DNA from: an uncultured Oscillospiraceae bacterium
Lineage (GTDB): Bacteria; Bacillota; Clostridia; Oscillospirales; Oscillospiraceae
Direction: 5' to 3'
Assembly (NCBI GenBank): GCA_950075865.1
Contig: CATMVA010000014.1
Coordinates: 1-61,262, forward strand
DNA: 61,262 nt
Shown here piece after piece: positions 37,563 through 46,741 of the stretch (positions within the stretch are counted from its first letter, which is position 1; each line of letters opens with the position of its first letter). Under the pieces are notes generated by a model. The model was not told the DNA's origin and did no database searches. It saw only the letters and a program-made list of their open reading frames with translations. A program made the position numbers and the translations under genes.

Positions 37563-39791
37563 TCACCCCGCGGCCCGCTTGACCTGGGTCACGCTGGGGA
37601 TCTGGCTGAGCTTGTTGACCACATTGGTCAGCTCGCCCCGGTCCCTGACTTCCACCATGATGGTGACCACGGCGAAGCCGTCGGGCATAGCCCTGGCCGA
37701 CAGGGAGGTCACCTTCACCTGGGCCGCCGAGAGGGCCATGGCCACGTCCAGGGTCAGACCGTCCCGGTCCTTGGCCGACAGCTCCAGAGCGGTGGAGTAG
37801 CCCGAAAGCTCCCCTTCCACCCAGTCCACCTTGATCCAGCGGCCGGCCTCCTCGGGCTTCTGCTGGGCGGCCACGGCGTTGGGGCAGTCGGCACGGTGGA
37901 CCGACACCCCAAAGCCCCGCGTGATAAAGCCCACCACCGGGTCCCCGGGCACGGGGGTGCAGCACTTGGCGAACTTGACCAGGCAGTTGTCCAGCCCCTC
38001 CACAATAATGCCCGACTGGGATTTTCTTGGCTTGCGGGAGACCGTGTTCCCCGCCGAGGATGGCATGATGAGCTCGGTCTCAGTGGAGGCCAGGCGCTCC
38101 AGGGCGGCCTTCTCGGCCACCGCCCTGTCCATGCGGATGAGCTCCTCCTTCATGCGGGCCACCGACTTGACCGAGGAGGTCCCTCCGTAGCCGATGGCGT
38201 TATAAAGCTCGTCCAGGGAGCCGAAGCGCACCTTTTTCAGCAGGTTGGGAAGGATCTCCTCCCCCGTGATGTCGGCCAGGGTCAGGCCCTGGTGCTTGAG
38301 CTCGGCCTCGAAGGAGGAGCGGCCGGTGGCGATGTTCTCGTTGCGGCGCTCCTTCTTGAACCACTGGCGGATCTTGTTCCGGGCCTCGTTGGATTTGCAC
38401 AGGCTCAGCCAGTCACGGCTGGGGCCCTTGGCCGCCTTGGAGGTAATGATCTCCACGATGTCGCCGTTCTGGAGCTCGGTCTCAAAGGGGACGATGCGGC
38501 CGTTGACCTTGGCCCCCGTCATCCGGTTGCCCACCGCCGAGTGGATGGAGTAGGCAAAGTCCACCGGGGTGGCCCCGGCGGGGAGGCTCTTCACATCCCC
38601 CTGGGGGGTGAAAACAAAGATCTGGTCGGCGAAGAGGTCCACCTTCATGGTGGAGAGGAACTCGTCGGGGTCAGCGTCCTGCTGACTTTCCAGCAGCTTG
38701 CGGACCCACTCGAAGGTCTCCTCGCTGCCCAGTCGCTCGTTGCCCAGGCCCTGCTTGTACTTCCAGTGGGCGGCGATGCCGTACTCGGCGGTGTTGTGCA
38801 TCTCGGCGGTGCGGATCTGAACCTCGAAGGGGATACCGTCCCGACCAATGACCGTGGTGTGGAGGGACTGGTAGCCGTTGGGCTTGGGGGTGGAGATATA
38901 GTCCTTGAACCGGCCCAACACCGGGTTGAACATGTCGTGGATGCACCCCAGCACGTTGTAGCAGGTGGGAATGTCGGATACGATGACCCGGAAGGCATAG
39001 AGGTCAAAGATCTCGTCCAGTGTCTTGTTCTGGAGATACATCTTGCGGTAGATGGAGTAGACATGCTTCACCCGGCCGTAGACGGTGCACTCCACCTTCT
39101 CCTCGGAAAGCCGCTCGGTGACCATCTTCTGGATGTTCTCCATAAAGGCCTCGTGGGTGGCCGAGCGGCGGTTCAGCTCATCGTCGATCTCCTTGTAGCC
39201 CACAGGGTCCAGGTACCGCAGGGAGGTGTCCTCCAACTCCCACTTGATGCGCTGCATGCCCAGGCGGTGGGCGATGGGGGCGTAGATCTCCATGGTCTCC
39301 CGGGATTTCTCCCGCTGCTTCTGAGGGGACTGGTACTCCATGGTCCGCATGTTGTGGAGCCGGTCGCAGATCTTGATGAGGATCACCCGGATGTCACGGC
39401 TCATGGCCATGAGCATCTTCCGCAGGTTCTCCATCTGCTCCTCTTCCTTGGTGACGTACTGCATCCGGGTCAGCTTGGTGACCCCCTCCACCAGCAGGGC
39501 CACGCTCTCCCCGAACTGCCGGGCGATCTCCTCGTGGGTGGCCGGGGTGTCCTCCAGGGTGTCATGGAGGATGGCGGCCACGATAGAATCCAGGTCCAGC
39601 CCCAGCTCGGCCACGATCTCGGCCACGGCGATGGGGTGGATGATATAGGGCTCCCCACTCTTGCGCGTCTGCCCCTCATGGTGCTGGTTGGCGAAATCGA
39701 AGGCAGCCCGGAGCCTCCCCACATCCAGATTGGGGTTATAGGCCAGACTTTTCTTTTCCAGCGCCTCGTATTGTTCTTCAATGGGTGCCAT
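37563..39791 (-). CDS. relA: Bifunctional (p)ppGpp synthetase/hydrolase
   Basis: 742 residues, the Rel length. HD hydrolase domain (HPIAVAEIV near 52, ILHDTLEDT near 73), synthetase domain (about 230-340, with GYQSLHTTVIG and IRTAEMHNTAEYGIAAHW), TGS domain (about 390-455, VFTPQGDVKSLPAGATPVDFA) and a C-terminal ACT domain (about 665-735). Because the HD motif is intact it should both make and destroy the alarmone in response to uncharged tRNA on the ribosome. It follows recJ by 40 bases on the same strand, the usual clostridial pair. Confidence 0.96.
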   Translation of the reverse strand: MAPIEEQYEALEKKSLAYNPNLDVGRLRAAFDFANQHHEGQTRKSGEPYIIHPIAVAEIVAELGLDLDSIVAAILHDTLEDTPATHEEIARQFGESVALLVEGVTKLTRMQYVTKEEEQMENLRKMLMAMSRDIRVILIKICDRLHNMRTMEYQSPQKQREKSRETMEIYAPIAHRLGMQRIKWELEDTSLRYLDPVGYKEIDDELNRRSATHEAFMENIQKMVTERLSEEKVECTVYGRVKHVYSIYRKMYLQNKTLDEIFDLYAFRVIVSDIPTCYNVLGCIHDMFNPVLGRFKDYISTPKPNGYQSLHTTVIGRDGIPFEVQIRTAEMHNTAEYGIAAHWKYKQGLGNERLGSEETFEWVRKLLESQQDADPDEFLSTMKVDLFADQIFVFTPQGDVKSLPAGATPVDFAYSIHSAVGNRMTGAKVNGRIVPFETELQNGDIVEIITSKAAKGPSRDWLSLCKSNEARNKIRQWFKKERRNENIATGRSSFEAELKHQGLTLADITGEEILPNLLKKVRFGSLDELYNAIGYGGTSSVKSVARMKEELIRMDRAVAEKAALERLASTETELIMPSSAGNTVSRKPRKSQSGIIVEGLDNCLVKFAKCCTPVPGDPVVGFITRGFGVSVHRADCPNAVAAQQKPEEAGRWIKVDWVEGELSGYSTALELSAKDRDGLTLDVAMALSAAQVKVTSLSARAMPDGFAVVTIMVEVRDRGELTNVVNKLSQIPSVTQVKRAAG

Positions 39792-39831
39792 ACTTTCTCC
39801 CCCTTCCGCGGGTCATGCCTCCCGCCGCGGC

Positions 39832-41901
39832 CTACATACCCGCCAGAACCCGGAGCCGCCGCATCAGCTCGGCCTGCTCCAGGTCCACCTTGCCCTGGGT
39901 CTCCAGCACCCGGAGCCGCAGGTGGTCGGCAGTCTCCTCCACCTGGATCAGCCCCAGGTCACGGAAGACCGACAGACACACCTGGGTCTTCATAAATTCC
40001 TCCCGGCAGCCGTTGAGCCTGGCTACGTTTCGGGCCAGCCGCTGGGCAGTCTCCTCGATATACCCCTCCCCCCGGCGTGAAGAGAGATATTTCCAAAGCT
40101 GCTTGAATTCCTTCTCCCGGGTGGGCAGCAGAGCCTGGGCCTCGTCACGGGTCAGCTCCTCCCCCGCCATCAGCCGGCGGAAGAGCTCCTCCTCGGCCTG
40201 GGCCCTGGTCCGGGCCGGCCGCAGGTCGCAGACCTGGAGCTGGATGGTCCGCCAGCCCTTGTACTCGTTGATCTGGGGATAGAAACACACATCCACCCGC
40301 TCGGCCTGAGAAATGCCTGCCTCCTCGGCGGTGTGGGAGAAGTAGATGGCGTCCAGATTCCGTCCCCCCACGTTCAGGCGCAGCTTCATATGCTTTCCGC
40401 TCCCCACCTGGGTCATCCCGGCCAGGGCGCACCGGTCCAGACGGAACACCGGCTTGGGATTCCCCGGCCCGTAGGGCTCCAGCAGGGCCAGAGCCTCCAC
40501 CTCCTCCTGACAGAGCAGGGAGGCGTCTGGCAGCACACAGTCGGCGGTGAGGGACAGGTCGGGGGGATTCTTCTCCCGGACCTCCCTGGCCAGCGCATTG
40601 ACCCTGTCCTGAAAGGCGGGGATGTTCTCCTCCCGGATGGTGAACCCGGCGGCCAGCTCGTGGCCCCCGTAGGATTCCAGCAGCCCGGCGCACCCCTCCA
40701 GCAGGGCGAACAGGTTGACCCCGCCGTAGGACCGGCAGGAGCCCTTCCCCCGCCCATCCTGCAAACAGATCATGAAGGTGGGGGCGCCGTACCGCTCGGT
40801 AAGGCGGGAGGCCACGATACCCACCACTCCCTGATGCCAGGTCTCTCCGGAAAGCACCAGGGCCTCCCGCCGGTCGGCGGGCAGACCGTCCACCAGCAGG
40901 TCACACTGGGCAAAGATCTGGGCCTCCAGCTCCTGCCGCTGGCGGTTGAGGGCGCATAGCTCCCGGGCCAGCTCCTCGGCCCGGACCGGATCTTGGGTCA
41001 GCAGCAGCTCCAAAGCCACCTGGGAGCAGCCCATCCGCCCCGCGGCGTTGAGCCGGGGGGCCAGAGTGTATCCCAGCAATACCGAGGACATGGCCTTCCC
41101 CTCGGCTCCCGACTCCCGCAGCAGGGCCCTCAACCCCGGACGGGCGGTGCGGGGCAGCAGGTCAAGCCCCCGGCGCACGATGGTCCGGTTCTCGTCCACC
41201 AACGCCATCACGTCGGCCACCGTGCCCAGAGCGGTCAGGTCGGCGTATTTTTCCAGCAGCTCTTCGGTCCGTTCCGGCCCGGCCAAGGCCATGCAGGTCT
41301 TGAGGGCAACCCCCACCCCGGCCAGGTTCTTGAAGTCATAGGCGTCGTCTTCCCGGTGGGGATCCACCACCGCCGCAGCCCGGGGCAGGGTCTCCTTGCA
41401 CTCATGGTGGTCGGTGATGATCACGTCCAGCCCCAGAGCCTTGGCGTGATCGGTCTCCTCCACAGCAGTGATGCCGCAGTCCACCGTGACGATGACCGCA
41501 GCCTCCTGCTCCTTCAGCTTCTCCACCGCCCCCCGATTCAGGCCGTAACCCTCTTCCAGCCGGTTGGGAATATAGGGGATGACCGTGACCCCCTCCCCCC
41601 GGAGAAAGTCGGTCATCAGGCAGGTAGCCGTGATGCCGTCCACATCGTAGTCCCCGTAGACCGCGATGGTCTCCCCCGCCTCCATAGCCTTTTTCAGCCG
41701 CTCTACTGCCTTGTCCATGTCCGCCATGTCCATGGGGTCCCGGAGGGGGATCTCCTCGTACAAAAACCTCCGGGCCTCGTCGGGATCGGTCATCCCCCGG
41801 GCAGCCAGCACCTTGGCGCAGAGGGCCGGGATCCCCCCGGCAACCAGCGCCGCCTCCCCCTCACGGCAGGAACACGGCTCATTCCATTGTCTGTATCTCA
41901 T
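39832..41901 (-). CDS. recJ: Single-stranded-DNA-specific exonuclease RecJ
   Basis: 689 residues. The DHH phosphoesterase motifs are present: GDYDVDGITA (near 84), VDCGI (near 140), ITDHHE (near 162) and VVDPHRED (near 180). The DHHA1 domain carries SYGGHELAAGF (near 410), and an OB-fold region follows, with a C-terminal helical extension. It degrades single-stranded DNA 5' to 3' in repair. A sigma-A promoter and GGGAGAGG lie upstream; relA follows in the same unit. Confidence 0.96.
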   Translation of the reverse strand: MRYRQWNEPCSCREGEAALVAGGIPALCAKVLAARGMTDPDEARRFLYEEIPLRDPMDMADMDKAVERLKKAMEAGETIAVYGDYDVDGITATCLMTDFLRGEGVTVIPYIPNRLEEGYGLNRGAVEKLKEQEAAVIVTVDCGITAVEETDHAKALGLDVIITDHHECKETLPRAAAVVDPHREDDAYDFKNLAGVGVALKTCMALAGPERTEELLEKYADLTALGTVADVMALVDENRTIVRRGLDLLPRTARPGLRALLRESGAEGKAMSSVLLGYTLAPRLNAAGRMGCSQVALELLLTQDPVRAEELARELCALNRQRQELEAQIFAQCDLLVDGLPADRREALVLSGETWHQGVVGIVASRLTERYGAPTFMICLQDGRGKGSCRSYGGVNLFALLEGCAGLLESYGGHELAAGFTIREENIPAFQDRVNALAREVREKNPPDLSLTADCVLPDASLLCQEEVEALALLEPYGPGNPKPVFRLDRCALAGMTQVGSGKHMKLRLNVGGRNLDAIYFSHTAEEAGISQAERVDVCFYPQINEYKGWRTIQLQVCDLRPARTRAQAEEELFRRLMAGEELTRDEAQALLPTREKEFKQLWKYLSSRRGEGYIEETAQRLARNVARLNGCREEFMKTQVCLSVFRDLGLIQVEETADHLRLRVLETQGKVDLEQAELMRRLRVLAGM

Positions 41902-41939
41902 ACCTCTCCCGCTCTCTGAATCAACACAATTTAACTTAT

Positions 41940-41968
41940 ATTATACCAAAAAGGGAAAAAAGACACAA
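41940..41968 (-). promoter_or_regulatory. Promoter of recJ-relA
   Basis: Minus strand TTGTGT (41968-41963), 17 bases, TATAAT (41945-41940), about 33 bases before the recJ start. Confidence 0.65.
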
Positions 41969-42012
41969 TCCCCTTTTCTCAGCTCTTTTTCAAAGGCCGG
42001 AAAAGGGGCAAG

Positions 42013-42050
42013 AAATAAAGGAAGGGCGGGGAAAGATCCCCCGCCCTTCC
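42013..42050 (-). terminator. Terminator of the sigma/anti-sigma operon
   Basis: A 12-bp stem GGAAGGGCGGGG with a 7-base loop (42020-42050), followed on the minus strand by TTTATTT. Confidence 0.82.
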
Positions 42051-42063
42051 GGCTTTTGTCTCC

Positions 42064-43638
42064 TTAATGATGACCCCTGCCGTGGTGTCCGCCGCCTCCA
42101 CAGTTGTGGAGGCCGTTGTGGCAGGACTCCCACTCATGCTGGAGCACCGCGCCGGTATAGCAGTCCACCTCGTACTCATACCGGTTGCCGTTCCAGCAGA
42201 ACTCCAGCTCATAGCAATGGGGCGCATCGTCCTCATAGTCCAGCTCGCACTTGGAGTAGCTGATGTCCCCCAGACCGCATCCCGCGTGGCCGCAGACGGC
42301 GCTCCAAGCGGCGTTCTCCCCGATAAGGGGCCCGGTCACGGGGGCAGCGGCGGTATGGTGGCCATGGCGCTCCTCGTCACAAACCTCCCACTCATGCTTC
42401 AGCATATTGCCGGTGTAGCAGTCCACCTCGCACTCATACTGGTTGCCATTCCAGCAGAACTCCAGCTCGTACTTTTCGGGCACTCCGTCCTCATAATCCA
42501 GTTCGCACTTGGTAAACTGGGTATCCCCGAAAGCACATCCGGCATATTTGCAGGCGGCGGCCCAAGCGGCATCCTCCCCAATGAGGGCGGGGGTCGCCGT
42601 AGGCGCCGGAGTCGTGTCTGGGGCCGGTGTGGTGTCCGGGCGTGGAGCGGGCTGGGAGATCTTCAGCACGTCGGCCTGTCCGGAGAGCACCTCCCCCGTA
42701 AAGGCGTCCACCCTGTACTCGTACTTCTGCCCGTTCACCATCAGCTCCACCTCGTAGCAGGCGGGCCGCTTGTCCAGCTCCGGGTCCACATCCCCCACCA
42801 CATTGGAGCTGAGGACCAGAGTCCCGGCGTACTCCTCAGCCGCCCAGCAGGCGGCCGTCTTTCCAATGGGAATCCGGGTCTCCCCGGTCTCCAGCAGGTC
42901 GCTGAGCTCCTCCACCGTGAGAACAGAGAGCTTGTCAAAATCAGTCGCGTCGGTGGAACCGCTGAGGGCCAGGATCTGGCTCACCAGGGCCGCCTTGCCG
43001 CTGGAAATGCTGTGATGGCTCTCGTCATGATGGCCGTATGTGTCATACACGGTGCCCTGGGGCAAAGTCTGGCTGAGAACGGTGGTATTGGGAGCCTGGG
43101 CCTCCAGAATACTTCCAATGGAGGAGCGAAGCTCTTCCTCCAGCTGGGCAGCCCGGGTCTGGTCCTTGTCCTCCACCGAAACCAGGATGGCGTTGGAAAG
43201 GCCGTCCAGATACCCGTGGCGCACCAAGGCCCCCACAATGGCGTTCACCGCCACGGTGAGCTTGGCTCCCTCCAGATCCTTGCCCCCGTTCATCTCGGTC
43301 AGGACCTCTTTGGCATCCTCGTTGATGGGGGTGCAGGAAATCACCTTCTCGTCCCTGTTGACCCGCAGCTCGATGCTGGGATTCACGTCGATAGAGACCA
43401 CGCTTGCCACGGCGTTGGCGTTCTGATAGAACACCCCCGCCCCTCCGCCTGCCAGCGCCAGCGCCAAGCAGGCGGCGATCAGCGCCCGCCGGAGGCCCTT
43501 CGGGGCAGTTTTTGTCTTTGTCATGGGAACCACCTTTCCGTTCTGTTCTCCGCAGTGGGAGAGGATCCCCTCCAGATCCTTGGGGGCAGCACGGTCCACC
43601 GTGCGAGCCAAGCGGGCTTCCAGCTCCTGATCGGTCAT
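42064..43638 (-). CDS. RsgI-like anti-sigma factor with Cys/His-rich PepSY-type repeats
   Basis: 524 residues. Residues 1-49 are the cytoplasmic part that would bind sigma, with one membrane segment at about 50-71. The RsgI middle-domain hallmark SIDVNPSIELRVN follows (82-94). Outside come a PepSY-like unit (about 245-320), an Ala/Pro/Thr linker, and two tandem PepSY-like repeats of about 65 residues that are nearly identical in pattern (CELDYED..YELEFCWNGN.YE.EVDCYTG). The tail is GGGGHHGRGHH. Each late repeat holds several Cys residues, unusual for a PepSY domain, so metal or redox sensing is possible. Its start overlaps the sigma gene (ATGA). Confidence 0.88.
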   Translation of the reverse strand: MTDQELEARLARTVDRAAPKDLEGILSHCGEQNGKVVPMTKTKTAPKGLRRALIAACLALALAGGGAGVFYQNANAVASVVSIDVNPSIELRVNRDEKVISCTPINEDAKEVLTEMNGGKDLEGAKLTVAVNAIVGALVRHGYLDGLSNAILVSVEDKDQTRAAQLEEELRSSIGSILEAQAPNTTVLSQTLPQGTVYDTYGHHDESHHSISSGKAALVSQILALSGSTDATDFDKLSVLTVEELSDLLETGETRIPIGKTAACWAAEEYAGTLVLSSNVVGDVDPELDKRPACYEVELMVNGQKYEYRVDAFTGEVLSGQADVLKISQPAPRPDTTPAPDTTPAPTATPALIGEDAAWAAACKYAGCAFGDTQFTKCELDYEDGVPEKYELEFCWNGNQYECEVDCYTGNMLKHEWEVCDEERHGHHTAAAPVTGPLIGENAAWSAVCGHAGCGLGDISYSKCELDYEDDAPHCYELEFCWNGNRYEYEVDCYTGAVLQHEWESCHNGLHNCGGGGHHGRGHH

Positions 43639-44210
43639 GCTTCTTCCTCTCCTTCCAGTTGTTTTTTCATCTTTTTTAACCCTCTGTTGTATTTTGACAG
43701 GACCGTGGAGAGGGGCCTATCCATCAAGGCGGCGATCTCCCGGTGCTTCAGCCCGGACACCGCGTGGAGCAGAATGACCTGCCGTTCGGTCTCGTCCAGA
43801 GCTCCCATGGCCGCCTTCAGGACCAGCCGGTCCTCGGCCTCCTCTGGGCCTTCTCCGCCCGGGATGGCCTCCCATGCCTCGGGGGAGAGGCCCTCAGTCC
43901 TCCCCTCCTGTCGGAGGGCGGTCAGGGCCAGATTCCGGGTGACGGTGAGGATCCACGCCATGGGGGATCCTTGGCTCCGGTAGCTTGGGGCGGCCTCCCA
44001 TAAGCGCACAAAGGCGTCCTGTGTCACGTCTTGGGCGGCGTGGTGGTTGCCCAGCACACCTAGGGCGGCGGCATAGACCGCCCCCCGGGTGCACCCGTAG
44101 ACCTGCCCCAGAGCCTCCCGGTCCCCGGTGCCTACCGCCAGCAAAAGCCGGTCCAGCTCCCGGCGGTCTATCTTCCCTGTCTGTTCAGTTGTGACGGATA
44201 TCTCGGACAT
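43635..44210 (-). CDS. ECF-type RNA polymerase sigma factor
   Basis: 191 residues from the chosen start. Sigma region 2 has AAQDVTQDAFVRLWEA (about 60) and region 4 has DETERQVILLHAVSGLKHRE followed by IAALMDRPLSTVLSKYNRG. The partner anti-sigma gene overlaps by 4 bases. I prefer the ATG at 44210 because AAGGAG lies 8 bases upstream, whereas the ATG two codons earlier sits only 2 bases from it. I looked upstream for the GGAAC-N16-CGTC element found at 56.7 and 57.9 kb and did not see it, so this sigma need not be the one that reads those promoters. Confidence 0.9.
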   Translation of the reverse strand: MSEISVTTEQTGKIDRRELDRLLLAVGTGDREALGQVYGCTRGAVYAAALGVLGNHHAAQDVTQDAFVRLWEAAPSYRSQGSPMAWILTVTRNLALTALRQEGRTEGLSPEAWEAIPGGEGPEEAEDRLVLKAAMGALDETERQVILLHAVSGLKHREIAALMDRPLSTVLSKYNRGLKKMKKQLEGEEEA

Positions 44211-44340
44211 GGCCATGTCTCCTTAACTCCTGTCAGTAAAGAAATGCACCAGGAGAGTATTTTATCGCGGCGGAAACCAAAAATTTTTCTTTCTCTCATT
44301 TTACCACAAAAAAAGGCCTCCCGCAACCGCCCCCATGCCC

Positions 44341-44369
44341 TTGACAGACCGGGAAAACCGTGATAGAAT
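44341..44369 (+). promoter_or_regulatory. Promoter of the glycine T-box / glyS
   Basis: TTGACA (44341-44346), 17 bases, TAGAAT (44364-44369). Confidence 0.85.
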
Positions 44370-44375
44370 GACCCT

Positions 44376-44737
44376 CACAAAGGCGATGACCGGGAAGAGT
44401 ACGGTCTTTCCCCAGTAAAAGAGAGGAGCCGGGCGGTGCGAGGCTCCCTGGGCGGACCGGAAGGCCCCCGTGAGCCGCCCTCTGGAAATGGAGGGCCGGA
44501 AGTCCCCGTTACGGACACAGAGTGCGGGATTTTCCCGAAATCAGGTGGAACCGCGGACTAAAGGAAGTGCGGAGAAGCGGACAGCGAGCGACACTGGACC
44601 GAAGCGAGGGCGAGCGGAGGGCCGCAAGGCGGCCTGCAGACCAGCCCGAGTCGGAGGGAAGTGAAACGAGCGTTCTGGCCGCTTCGCAGCATGACAGCCT
44701 TGTTCGCCCTGAGCCAATATTGGCTCAGGGCGTTTTT
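44376..44737 (+). promoter_or_regulatory. Glycine T-box riboswitch with 143-nt antiterminator insert
   Basis: Stem I starts with GGCGATGACC and the AG-bulge motif GGAAGAGTACGG; a likely specifier GGC (Gly) is at 44463-44465. The T-box sequence is AGGTGGAACCGCGG (44542-44555). Its bulge TGGA complements the UCCA 3' end expected for tRNA-Gly. The antiterminator pairs TCAGG (44541-44545) with CCTGA (44708-44712) and GCGGAC (44553-44558) with GTTCGC (44702-44707). The competing terminator is CGCCCTGAGCCA-ATAT-TGGCTCAGGGCG plus TTTTT (44705-44737). The apical loop, normally short, is 143 bases. Uncharged tRNA-Gly should allow read-through into glyS. Confidence 0.93.
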
Positions 44738-44775
44738 CGTTGTGAGCCGAAAATCAAGAAAAGGAGTGCATCACT

Positions 44776-46191
44776 ATGAATCACCGCGACAAAACCATGG
44801 ACCAGATCATCAACCTCTGTAAGGGCCGGGGCTTCATCTTCCCCGGCAGCGAGATCTACGGCGGCCTGGCCAACTCTTGGGACTACGGCCCTCTGGGGGT
44901 GGAGTTCAAGAACAATGTAAAGAAGGCTTGGCTCAAGAAGTTCGTCCAAGAGTCCCCCTACAACGTGGGTCTGGACGCCGCCATCATCATGAACCCCCAG
45001 ACCTGGATCACCACCGGCCATGTGGCCGGCTTCTCGGATCCCCTGCTGGACTGCAAGGCCTGTAAGGCCCGGCACCGCGCCGACAAGCTCATCGGGGATG
45101 TCCACCCCGAGGTGAACGTGGACGCCATGAACTTCGACGAGATGGACGCCTTCATCGCCGAGCACGCCGAGGTCATCTGCCCGGTGTGCGGCAAGCACGA
45201 CTTCACCCCCATCCGCAAGTTCAACCTGATGTTCAAGACCCAGATCGGCGTCACCGAGGACAGCAGCTCCACCGTCTACCTCCGGCCCGAGACCGCCCAG
45301 GGCATCTTTCTCAACTTCCCCGCCATCCAGCGCACCACCCGGCGGAAGCTGCCCTTCGGCGTGTGCCAGGTGGGCAAGGCCTTCCGGAACGAGATCACCC
45401 CGGGTAACTTCACCTTCCGCACCCGGGAGTTCGAGCAGATGGAGTGTGAGTTCTTCTGCCAGCCGGGCACCGACCTGGAGTGGTTCGCCTATTGGAAGGA
45501 CTACTGCAAGAACTGGCTGCTCTCTCTGGGCATCAAAGAGGACCACCTGCGGCTCCGGGACCACGAGCCCGCCGAGCTGGCCTTCTACTCCCGGGCCACC
45601 ACCGACATTGAGTACGCCTTCCCCTTCACCGACTGGGGCGAGCTGTGGGGCATCGCCGACCGGACCGACTACGACCTGAGCCGCCATCAGGAGGCTTCCG
45701 GCAAGGACCTCTCCTACTTCGACCAGGAGAAGAACGAGCACTATGTCCCCTACGTCATCGAGCCCTCCCTGGGCTGCGACCGGGTGGCTCTGGCCTTCCT
45801 GTGCGACGCCTACGACGAGGAGGTGGTGGACGCCGAGAAGAACGACGTCCGTACCGTCCTCCGCCTCCACCCCTTCCTGGCCCCCTTCAAGTGCGCCGTG
45901 CTTCCCCTGTCCAAGAAGCTGGGGGACAAGGCCCGGGAGATCCAGCAGGAGCTTTCCCGCGACTTTATGGTGGACTTCGACGACGCCGGCTCCATCGGCA
46001 AGCGCTACCGCCGGGAGGACGAGATCGGCACTCCCTACTGCATCACGGTGGACTTCCAGACCGTGGGCGACGAAGAGAAGGGTGAGCCGGCCGACAACTG
46101 CGTCACCGTCCGTGACCGGGACACCATGGAGCAGATCCGTATGCCCATCAGCCAGCTGCGCGCCTGGCTGGCTGAGAAGGTGGCCTTCTGA
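44776..46191 (+). CDS. glyS: Glycyl-tRNA synthetase (single-chain, dimeric type)
   Basis: 471 residues, the bacterial/eukaryal-type alpha2 enzyme rather than the GlyQ+GlyS pair. A class II fold is shown by [18 protein letters not shown] near 18, motif 2 [20 protein letters not shown] near 195, motif 3 region [14 protein letters not shown] near 327 and a C-terminal anticodon-binding domain. Cys pairs (CKACKARH near 93 and CPVCGKHDF near 136) could hold zinc. AAGGAG precedes the ATG. It is controlled by the T-box in front. Confidence 0.97.
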   Translation: MNHRDKTMDQIINLCKGRGFIFPGSEIYGGLANSWDYGPLGVEFKNNVKKAWLKKFVQESPYNVGLDAAIIMNPQTWITTGHVAGFSDPLLDCKACKARHRADKLIGDVHPEVNVDAMNFDEMDAFIAEHAEVICPVCGKHDFTPIRKFNLMFKTQIGVTEDSSSTVYLRPETAQGIFLNFPAIQRTTRRKLPFGVCQVGKAFRNEITPGNFTFRTREFEQMECEFFCQPGTDLEWFAYWKDYCKNWLLSLGIKEDHLRLRDHEPAELAFYSRATTDIEYAFPFTDWGELWGIADRTDYDLSRHQEASGKDLSYFDQEKNEHYVPYVIEPSLGCDRVALAFLCDAYDEEVVDAEKNDVRTVLRLHPFLAPFKCAVLPLSKKLGDKAREIQQELSRDFMVDFDDAGSIGKRYRREDEIGTPYCITVDFQTVGDEEKGEPADNCVTVRDRDTMEQIRMPISQLRAWLAEKVAF

Positions 46192-46207
46192 GCCAAGTGA
46201 AAACCAA

Positions 46208-46243
46208 AAACCGGGAAACGCCGCGGCGTTTCCCGGTTTTTTT
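46208..46243 (+). terminator. Terminator of glyS
   Basis: A 16-bp fully self-complementary stem (AAACCGGGAAACGCCG with its complement, no unpaired loop base) is followed by TTTT. Confidence 0.9.
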
Positions 46244-46271
46244 GCTGTCCTGCCAAATTTGAACTTTTTAT

Positions 46272-46346
46272 AAACTACTCCAGTAGTGTGTTGACAGCCT
46301 CACACTATTGTGGTAGTGTATGTATCGTAAACTATTGCAATAGTTT
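46272..46346 (+). promoter_or_regulatory. BlaI-type promoter with three palindromic operators
   Basis: TTGACA (46291-46296), 17 bases, TAGTGT (46314-46319). Three 18-bp palindromes with outer halves ACTA/TAGT lie at 46272-46289, 46302-46319 and 46329-46346; the third, AAACTATTGCAATAGTTT, is perfect. Their centres are 30 and 27 bp apart. The second covers the spacer and -10, the first abuts the -35 and the third lies in the leader. This suits autorepression by the BlaI-type protein encoded next. Confidence 0.85.
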
Positions 46347-46363
46347 GAAAGGAAGTGATAGAA

Positions 46364-46741
46364 ATGACCGTTAAGCTCTTTGATTCCGAGCTGAAAGTCA
46401 TGGACGTACTGTGGAAAGAAGGGGATATGCCGGCAAAACAGCTTTCGGACAAGCTGAAAGAAACCGTGGGCTGGAACATGAACACCACCTATACGGTCAT
46501 CAAGAAATGTATCGCCAAGGGGGCCATCGAACGCCGGGAGCCAAACTTTCTCTGCCATGCCCTGATCGCCCGGGAGGCCGTTCAGGCCGCCGAGACCGAG
46601 GAGCTGCTCCACAAATTCTTTGACAGCTCCCCCGACCTACTCTTTGCCTCCCTGCTGGGCCATCAGAAGCTGTCAAAAGCCCAGATCGACAACCTGCGCC
46701 GCATGGTCTCCGGGCTGCAGGCTCAGGAGGAGGACCCATGA
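46364..46741 (+). CDS. BlaI/MecI/CopY family repressor
   Basis: 125 residues from the chosen ATG. The winged helix of the Penicillinase_R family is clear: LFDSELKVMDVLWKEGDMPA, then NMNTTYTVIKKCIAKGAIER. A C-terminal dimer helix region (about 75-120) follows, where the partner protease normally cuts. AAAGGAAG lies 8 bases before the ATG; a GTG nine bases earlier is less well placed. It overlaps the membrane protease gene by 4 bases, and three operators lie in front. Confidence 0.92.
   Translation: MTVKLFDSELKVMDVLWKEGDMPAKQLSDKLKETVGWNMNTTYTVIKKCIAKGAIERREPNFLCHALIAREAVQAAETEELLHKFFDSSPDLLFASLLGHQKLSKAQIDNLRRMVSGLQAQEEDP

Noticed and set aside
44470-44779. Small Arg-rich frames within the T-box region
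   Set aside because: They lie inside a clearly recognisable T-box riboswitch and its insert; no ribosome site and no conservation pattern expected of a protein.
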